Below, in pieces: positions 56,833 to 64,000 of a stretch of DNA of 64,000 bases. The position numbers were made by a program, and so were the translations under genes. Within the stretch, counting starts at the first letter, position 1, and each line of letters opens with the position of its first letter. The DNA is from Epinephelus fuscoguttatus (Eukaryota > Chordata > Actinopteri > Perciformes > Serranidae), in the NCBI RefSeq assembly GCF_011397635.1, contig NC_064753.1:26746322-26810321 (forward strand), given 5' to 3'. The notes beneath the pieces were generated by a model. That model was given only the letters and a program-made list of their open reading frames with translations, ran no database searches and was not told where the DNA came from.

Positions 56833-59800
56833 GCAAGTCATAACGAGAGGATTTATTTTCCTGTGGTGCAGGAGGTGATTCAAACAAAGTGCTCAGCAAA
56901 TATCTCTATATTGTATTACATGTCAGGGTTTTTCTTACATTGTAGCTGGTGATTCAAACAGGGCAAAGTGCACGAGAATAAAAACGCATCATTGTAATAT
57001 TATGTAATGGCTGTGATATCCAGTGATTGATATTCTCTGGTTGATGATTGATCTGTGGATGATTGCCACTCAGTGAGGAATGTACCAGAGCCAATTAACA
57101 TCCACAAACCACACGCACACATAACCCACGTACACACACTGTAGGCTGTAAGAGCTTTTATAGGAAGGCCCACTGCTGAACAGTTATTCTATGACATTTT
57201 AGGGCAAGACACATCATGTGTAATAACACACAAGTCCCTGAGGAAGCTGCTCACAAGGCAACGACAAACATACACACAGAATCTCAGCTGTGCCATTCAA
57301 TTAATGTGTATGCATTACTCAGATATTGTATTTGAGGAGTGCACATCAAAATCATAAAATAAGATAGGTCACCTTGTTAAAAAGTGCATAATACTGTAAG
57401 TAAAACGTTGATCCGTCCTCAGCCTCAGATTTGATTAAGTCCTATGATGTGTCTGCCAACAGATATTGTCTGCAGAACAATTCACCTATAATTAAGTTAG
57501 CATGTGTGGGCAATGCTTAGTCTTTTTTCATGCCTGTTAACATCAACATGAAATAGATAATCAAGTCTTTTTGAGTATCAGTAAGGAAATGCACCGGGGT
57601 GTGTTAATTAAATCAGGGAAAACATCTAAACCCTATCTTTCTGACTGGTTTGCTAAGATATGGGCATGGTTGTTGATTTGCTAAAGCACAGGATACAGTT
57701 TGTGTTACGGTTACATACTGTATCATCATGAAGTCTACAAGGGACAAACTAAAACTGAGCCAGGTCAGCCATCATTCATTGACAAATCTGTATTTCATTT
57801 CACATGCAGTATATTTATCTAATCTTTACCTACTCATGAGAGACCTACCTCTGAGAGAGGCTGAATATGCATGCTCTTATTCAGCGCAGCCCTTTTTCAC
57901 ATTCACACAGCGACACATATCCCCACCTGGGAGCTGCCCAGTATATCTGTAGTCGACTGGAATGACCACTGAGTGATTCCACAGCAGTAAGCAGTGGTTC
58001 AGTGCTTCACTCAGACACACCTTGACAGTTGCTGATGAGGAAAGAGTATGGCAGCTCACTTTCACTGTGGACTCAGTTTTTTCAACAGGTGTGGAATTCA
58101 AGCTAACCTCTCTATGGTTACATCCCCCCTCCCTAACCTCTGGATTAATACTGCTTCTGTAATGACCTATGTAAGGAGTGAAAGGGTTTTTTTGACTTGG
58201 AAGTAGAAGTTTAATAAAATAATGTTAACTCAAGGTTCACTTTACTTAACTGAGCAAACTCAATTTGTTGATAAAGACTGTAAGAAGCAGTTAAAAGAGA
58301 TAAAAAAATTAGAAGATATGTTAAGAAGTATAAAAAAGTATGTCACAGCAGGAAAGGGCTGTGACATTTGCTTTGCCCAAAAGGTAGAAAACCTACAACT
58401 ACCAGAATGCACCCAACGCTGCAGCTGGTGGGTGCCATAATGCCAGCTAGTCTGTTTTGACACAGGAAACAATATGGCGGCCGGCAGATAACAAGCCTTC
58501 TTAAATTACAATGAAATGGTAAACTGAAATATGTTTTTGACAATATTTAGGTGAAAAATAGTCACCACAGTGACAGAATCTTGGTTCACAATAGATCAGC
58601 ACTGCTTAGTTTTACCATTTGATCTAATTTTTTTCAGCCTCTGTTTTAACAATATAGGAAACAGTATGTCCCCCACTTCCTGTTGAGAAATTCTGGTATC
58701 ACCAAGCCCACACTACAGCAGCCACTGTAACTGGTGGTCCAGCAGATCTTTCCTTTACTCACTGAGCTCTTCTTTTGACAATTTCCAGAGAGACCCTTGG
58801 TTTTATTCTGAGCTACTCTTCCTTAACACTCAGCAGCAAAATGTTTCAAGGCTTACTGGATGTCACAATTGAATGAGGTGAAGATGACAACGTTTTCAAA
58901 CAATATTGGTGACACCTTTAAGCCACCAAACTGGATGCTCTCCAGACTTGTGCTGTCATATCCTGCCTATGAATTAACTGAATAGATGTGAGGTCATAGT
59001 GCATCCTTGAAAAACTCCACCTGTAGCAGAGGGTGTGTGGTTTTTGTGGGTCTCTATGAGTGTATGTACTGCAGAGCCTACATCCAGAGTCAGACCAGTG
59101 ATTACATATCTTTACCTCTTGGACCAAGTGACATGTTGTAATGCCTTTGTTGTGCCCGTGAATGGTAGTCCATCAAGAGCAGCTTTATCATTTTACCACT
59201 TAGTTATCATTAATCTCAAATTTAGATTTAATAGCATGATAGCGTAATTTTCAGGAAAGACATTAGGCTAGTGCACATCCGGCTAACATTACCACAAGTG
59301 ATTAGGGTGAGAGCAAACAACAGCATGACATTCTGGTTCCTGTTAGTAATGCAGTCACAGGGTCTACCCTCAGTAAGACAGGTAACATTGAAGAAAACAT
59401 TTAAGATTACAGTCAATGCTGCTGCAACAGAGAGAAGCTGCTCGGGAGATGTAGAGTTCAGTAGAGTTGAGTCTACAAAGGAAAACACTTGCAAGTCTCC
59501 TTGGTGTAATGACTGGAATTACTAGCTACGTACTTGCTAATAACTCAATATTGATTACAGAACATTGATTACAGTGTAGGGGGAGGGGTACTCCTTCACG
59601 ACTACAAATACAACTGCACCAATTTCCAGCAGTGTCACCTTCACTTAAACTTGACAGCATAGTTCTCATTTCAGTTGTATACAGATAGAAATGTGGGCCT
59701 CTACAGGACTTTTAAAGCATAGACTCTCATAGCATCAAGTGGATATCAGGAAATGTGGTTGCAGTCAACTAAATGCTGCTAAAAAGAATTAACACATTTT

Positions 59801-60765
59801 GATGACCTTTTCATTAAAGGTATACTCTGCAGGATTGTAGGTTACTCTAATCTTATGGGGTACACGCCCATAAATGTGCCGAACACAGAAAACAAGAAGA
59901 AATTAAGAAAATACAGGAACACGGCAGAGTCTGTGCAGATAAATATACCGCAACACACTTTTAGTGGGTTGTAAGTGATGATTGAGAGAGTTTACTCCTG
60001 TATGAGTCCATACATTGTTTTTAGGAAAATCTTGCAGAGCATATCTGTAACAACAAGAAAATAAAAACTGGTCCATGCAACCAGGATGAAATCTGTATTG
60101 CCCTCCCTCTGTCTGAGGCTGTAGTTGAGCAGTCTGATGTCTCCATAGTTGAAATTTCTCTATTCCTTTTGTAGCATCTGGACACTTATACTCTTTCAGC
60201 ATGTTTCATGTTTGTCCCAATTTTAGTTTGTTAACATTTTATGTTCCAGTACTGACCTAAAAAGCTCTAAAACCAGACTTTATGAGAGTTAGACCATTGA
60301 GATAGTCCAGTTGGTAACTATCAGCACAAATGTTGTGTTGTAGTAAGCCCATAGCACCTCTGGGAGGGTCAGCAGTACATTTTGGACCACCCTCATGTTA
60401 TTTAGGCAGCCTGAGGCTGTTAAACATGCTGATATGGATCTGATGTCAATCTGTGTGTTAAAATGAATCTCTCTGTGTCAGCAGCGCAACATGAAGCGGA
60501 ATGGGAGTCGTGGCTGTGTGACGAGAAAGACCAGATTTGGATCAAGAGAGCGGGACTGGTTAAAGGGGGACACCCAGCGTGGCTGTGTGTGTCTATATGG
60601 GGGGACAGTGGACCCCCAGCCACCTGCCTCTGGCCCACAGGCCTCCTCCACCCCTCAGACAGACCTGCAGTTGGTGCTCTGCTCCACCAGTACCACAGTG
60701 GAGGAACTGTGTGCTCAAAGAGATGGAAAGGGACTCTATGTTCAGCTGCATGGAGACCTAGTCAG
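56620..60765 (+). CDS. phlpp2: PHLPP2 phosphatase, N-terminal part (two coding exons, continues beyond window)
   Basis: Exon A is 56620-56832 (71 codons, from ATG at 56620; a better-context ATG lies at 56626). Exon B is 60485-60765 (or from 60482) and ends mid-codon at donor GTCAG/GTAAAT. Exon B carries MKRNGSRGCVTRKTRFGSRE, RDWLKGDTQRGCVCLYGG and, at its end, LYVQLHGDLVR, closely matching the start of mammalian PHLPP2. The full protein (about 1300 aa) has an RA-like region, PH domain, leucine-rich repeats and a PP2C-type phosphatase that dephosphorylates AKT and PKC hydrophobic motifs. Later exons must lie right of 64000. Exon A, joined in frame, adds about 73 residues before the canonical Met. 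Confidence 0.88.
58390..58490 (+). promoter_or_regulatory. Possible internal promoter in phlpp2 intron
   Basis: ctacaactaccagaatgc (58393-58410) is close to the ZNF143/Staf SBS2 consensus ACTACAACTCCCAGMATGC. Sixty bases on, acaatatggcggccgg (58470-58485) is close to the YY1 site AAGATGGCGGC. This pair is typical of TATA-less vertebrate promoters and lies 2 kb upstream of the exon with the canonical PHLPP2 start. It is inferred from motifs alone; it could equally be part of a dispersed repeat. Confidence 0.35.
59814..60050. mobile_element. TTAA-flanked MITE, family C (237 bp)
   Basis: The left end TTAAAGGTATACTCTGCAGGATT and right end aatcttgcagagcatatctgtaa are inverted complements with four mismatches. 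The interior is non-coding. The left border is a full TTAA and the right has decayed to GTAA. It lies in the phlpp2 intron before exon B. Confidence 0.7.
60485..60765 (+). CDS. phlpp2: phlpp2 second coding exon (canonical start)
   Basis: The acceptor CTCTGTGTCAGCAG offers two AGs three bases apart, before 60482 or 60485. ATG at 60491 opens MKRNGSRGCV, the usual start of mammalian PHLPP2. A Pro/Ser/Thr/Gln-rich insert follows LYGG, where the mammalian protein has a Thr/Ser run, then DLQLVLCSTSTTVEELCAQR. It is phase 2 at the 3' end. Confidence 0.93.
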
Positions 60766-62795
60766 GTAAATAAACACTAAGATGAGTCATCAGAGTTAAG
60801 TTATACCTTATAATTTTCATTTAGACAAATGTGTCCTTTGCGTTTGAGCTGTTTGGCCTAAAATATCCTAAAAGGTTTGGATGGCTGTTGAGAGACCAAC
60901 TGTAGTTTGGAGGCCTTTGTTGGTCAGAGGTCATCTCAGGATATTCCAAATACACTATGCTCCTTTTAGAGCAACACAGCGATGCGGTTTAAACCTGCCT
61001 CAGTCGCTCTGAATGGGTCAACACATGCATCCAACATCCAACAGCTGCGGTGCTTCATCAGTGCCTTCATTAGGTCTTGTCAGTACTGTAATGCTGCGCA
61101 CGCCGAAGCATCACAGCTCACAGCTTTATGTATTTATCACGTACGAACATGGAAATACAAGAAAGTGAAAGAAATAAATGACCTGAAGCTTAAAAAGATG
61201 CTTTGGGTTGCAGTTACGCGAGGATAGTGCAAGTGAAACACAAGATGTTGTACAACTGGTTTAGACCGTTGCATAGGTTAAAATGGAAGCACTTCTCCTC
61301 CATCAGACACACAAACACAGCTAAAATGGGTATAATGATGTACAGTAACAACAACAGTAATAAAAGCAATTTAGAGGCAATGCAGTTTTAAATAAATGTC
61401 CACATCTCTTCTTTACTTATATGATATAAGAACTATACCAGGCCTTGGTTTTACTTGATATCATGTCCATGAAAACCACACACAGACTGTCATCTTAATT
61501 AAGCTTGACTCAAAGCAAAGAAAGCAAACACAGCACTGAGGACCTGCTACAGTTTCTCGAACATCCCATACTCCCACAGCACCTCAGTCAGGATACCCTC
61601 AGGGAACATGATTGTACGCCTCTGTCAGCTCTATGAGACGTACGTATGCAGACAGAAATAGCAAATGACCCCTTGATTATCTGTGAAAGGATAAAACGCT
61701 GGTTCACTGATCCGTGACCAGGAAGGAATCTGGGCTGTTCGTGGGAAAACTTATGTGTAGATATTAGACAGCAGAGTCTAAAAAAACCCAGCTATAGCTT
61801 GAATCATGGAGGCATAGGGCATATTCTTTGTGAGCCTTACTGTCTGTTCAGATTATTTTAACGATGTGGGATATTGAGATCTAATCTTGCAAGACATGGG
61901 GTACCAGCAAAAATGCTAGTAGGCACATTTTTAGTGGAGAATCATAAATGACTGTGCTTGTAGTATTAACGGCTGGGAGATCATGCCACGGATGTGCTGC
62001 AGATATTGTGCTGGAATCATGACTGGAGGTTATTAATAACTTTATAGGCTGGTAGCCAGTGGTGTGATCAACAAACAGCATGTGAACCAACTTCATTATA
62101 TCTATGCTGATTAAAGCTGTAGGCATTGTAGAGTAGTGCAGGCTGGTAATAAATGAAAGGCTTTTGGTAAGCCTGTGGATTGGCTGTGTTGGTTCAGTTT
62201 ACATTCCTGCAGTACAGCCAGCGAGTACAACCAGGTGGATTTAAATGTAATATTAAAGTCCCCAAAACGGCATTGGCGACTTAAGAAAATCATGATTTCT
62301 GTTTATGTAGAGGGAAATTCCATTCCTCCAGAGAGACAGCACATACAGTAAAATCAAGTCAAGGTTGCATTAAATGCATTGAATTTAAATGAGCTAGGAC
62401 TCCATTTATGTTTGAGCTTAAATGGGCTTCTAATCCTATGTTTTCCCTCCTTCATGTAAATCATTTTTAGGTACTCTATAGATAAATGTTCTATGTGTAA
62501 TAGGTTTGATACCCGTGATTGATAATAGATGTGTGCACTGTATAAATGAATGACTGAAACATACAAAGCTGTCGACAGTGTTGAGACAAGCACTGAAGAA
62601 AGGTTTATAAGTAAGGACATGATGGAAAGGATGGAAGCTTTTTTTTAGTGATTTTCTTATTATAGCTTGTAGTAATGTGCTGCTTACAGGAAGACGTGGT
62701 CTGGGTTTTTTCCTGCTTAGGGAACATTGTATTTTCAGTCGGACAAACTCCCTTTTAAGATAAATTTACTGAGGCAATGGAGTTGATGGAAGACA
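60766..62795. other. phlpp2 intron, no exon recognised
   Basis: I looked for the next PHLPP2 exon (the region that in mammals follows HGDLVRR) and did not find it. A short open stretch at 61535-61645 has plausible splice signals but no PHLPP2 match. The rest is AT-rich and without motifs. Confidence 0.5.
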
Positions 62796-63240
62796 TCCAT
62801 TCTTCCATTCATCCATTTTTGAGCCACTTATCCTGGTCAGGGTCACAGTGCCAACAGGGTGAGCAGAGCTGGCCGGTGTTCTTTTTCCCAGCAACAGGCT
62901 CTTCCTTGGGGATCCCTAAGTGCTCCCATGACAGATGAGATATGTAATCCCTCCGATATGTTCTGGGTATGCCCGGGGTTTCCTCCCAGTTTGTCATACC
63001 CAGGACACTTCCAAAAGGAGGCGCCCAGACTTCTCAACTGACTCCTCTGAGAGGAGTTAGAGGCTTGATATCATGGGCGTCCCAAAGCACTGAGCTCCTC
63101 ACTCTCAAATGTTAAGTGAGGCCAGTCGCCCTGCAGAGAAATCTCATCTCGTCTGCTTGTATCTGCAATCTGCATGGTGAGAGACCAGACCAACTGCAAT
63201 TCAAGCATACCCCTGTAATTGGTCCTGAAAGATCAGATAG
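62796..63240 (-). pseudogene. LINE C-terminal relic (L2-like fish family)
   Basis: Minus-strand pieces RDYISHLSWEHLGIPKEEP and WLKNG-like ends, with the low-coordinate tail ATGGATGAATGGAAGAATGG, match the extreme end of the same LINE family as 3098-3600. Frames are broken. It covers the last part of the protein and the 3' tail, overlapping little with the 3098 copy. Confidence 0.65.
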
Positions 63241-64000
63241 AACCTCACACAGGATCAGGACACAGTGCTAGCTACAGGAGTCAGGTTAGGTGACTGCCCC
63301 TGTAGCTTGATCAGGCACAGGCCAATGAAGTGATGCAGGGCTATCTTGTGGGCTCACCACTGACAAGGTGAAGGGTAGAGGCTGGGTAGAAGTGCTGTTG
63401 GATAAGGGTTGGGGTTAGAACAGATTGGGCATTGTGAATGTGTGCAACAACAAACAGCTGATTGACGATGTTTTATTTGGTAATTACATGTTGCATTTCC
63501 TTTGACTTCAAAACTTTAATCTGCAGTAACTGCAAGATTTTGGTTGAATATATGTTGGTCTGATATGTGGCTAAGATTAGCTTTCATAGACATGCACATC
63601 ATAGCATTAAGCACCAACCAACCACCTACTGTAGCTGTTTTTTAGAAAACCATGTTTACCCACAAGTATTGTGATTTGGATTGAAAATTGTAAGCTTTGC
63701 TCCATTATGGTCTGGTTATTGATTTTCACAGGAGGTACCTGCCAATACAGTGCAAGGATAGCAGCTAGTTAATACATTTACACAGTTGGGGATGCTCTGC
63801 TTCCTTTGCAAACAACAGCCTTCTTCTTTCAACACTTGGTCTCTATCGTAAGAAACTGAAAACCTTGCTAAATGATCTGTGATTGCTGAGGCATCACATC
63901 TTCTGCCAGCTAATAAAATTTAAAACACACCCTCATGAAATTAAAACATACTTCTCCGATCCTCTTTGTTCTTTTAAACCGAGTCAGTTTTGGCGCACCC
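63241..64000. other. phlpp2 intron to window end
   Basis: No exon, RNA gene or recognised repeat is seen. The sequence is AT-rich. Confidence 0.5.

Noticed and set aside
61535-61645. Possible third phlpp2 exon (frame with VRIPSGNMIVRLCQLYET and a GTACGT donor)
   Set aside because: It does not match the sequence that follows HGDLVRR in mammals, and an in-frame stop follows soon after. A cassette exon cannot be excluded without RNA data.

Overview
This is a vertebrate, almost certainly percomorph teleost, genomic window. The reasons are intron-rich genes with GT-AG splice sites, AT-rich introns, (GT)n and (GA)n microsatellites, tRNA-derived SINEs, an L2-type LINE tail, a Tc1-like transposon relic and several families of short TTAA-flanked elements that I recognise from fish genomes. 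I see no bacterial genes, CRISPR arrays or viral genes.

Layout. (1) Bases 1-885 look like the 3' UTR end of a plus-strand gene lying to the left; its coding part is outside the window. (2) znf821, minus strand, has six coding exons between 21620 and 7530. They give a 501-residue protein with an N-terminal MSRRKQ NuRD-binding motif, two C2H2 fingers and four 23-residue STPR repeats. Its 3' UTR may reach about 3663. (3) Bases 22-25.5 kb hold the divergent promoter region between znf821 and ap1g1. (4) ap1g1, plus strand, encodes the gamma-1 subunit of the AP-1 clathrin adaptor. It has 22 coding exons (31995-47624) after a probable non-coding first exon near 25.5 kb. The exons join in frame to an 819-residue protein, and the 3' UTR probably ends near 50.2 or 52.4 kb. 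(5) phlpp2, plus strand, encodes a PH-domain and leucine-rich-repeat protein phosphatase that dephosphorylates AKT and PKC. Only its first two coding exons are here (56620-56832 and 60485-60765); the rest lies beyond 64000.

The genes are not an operon. They are three independently transcribed loci: a zinc-finger regulator, a trans-Golgi/endosome sorting subunit and a signalling phosphatase. From memory, the human counterparts cluster on 16q22, with AP1G1 and PHLPP2 in the same relative arrangement. The znf821 side appears inverted compared with human, which would make the left-hand gene a candidate atxn1l.

I found no wholly new system. The features most worth following are a 48-bp coding minisatellite that adds a cysteine-spaced repeat to Znf821; an N-terminal extension of Phlpp2 joined through a GC donor and a NAGNAG acceptor, with a possible second promoter in the intron between; a TTAA element in ap1g1 intron 7 carrying a captured coding exon with its splice donor; a palindromic relic made of two inverted Tc1 halves; and two SINEs nested in one TTAA element.
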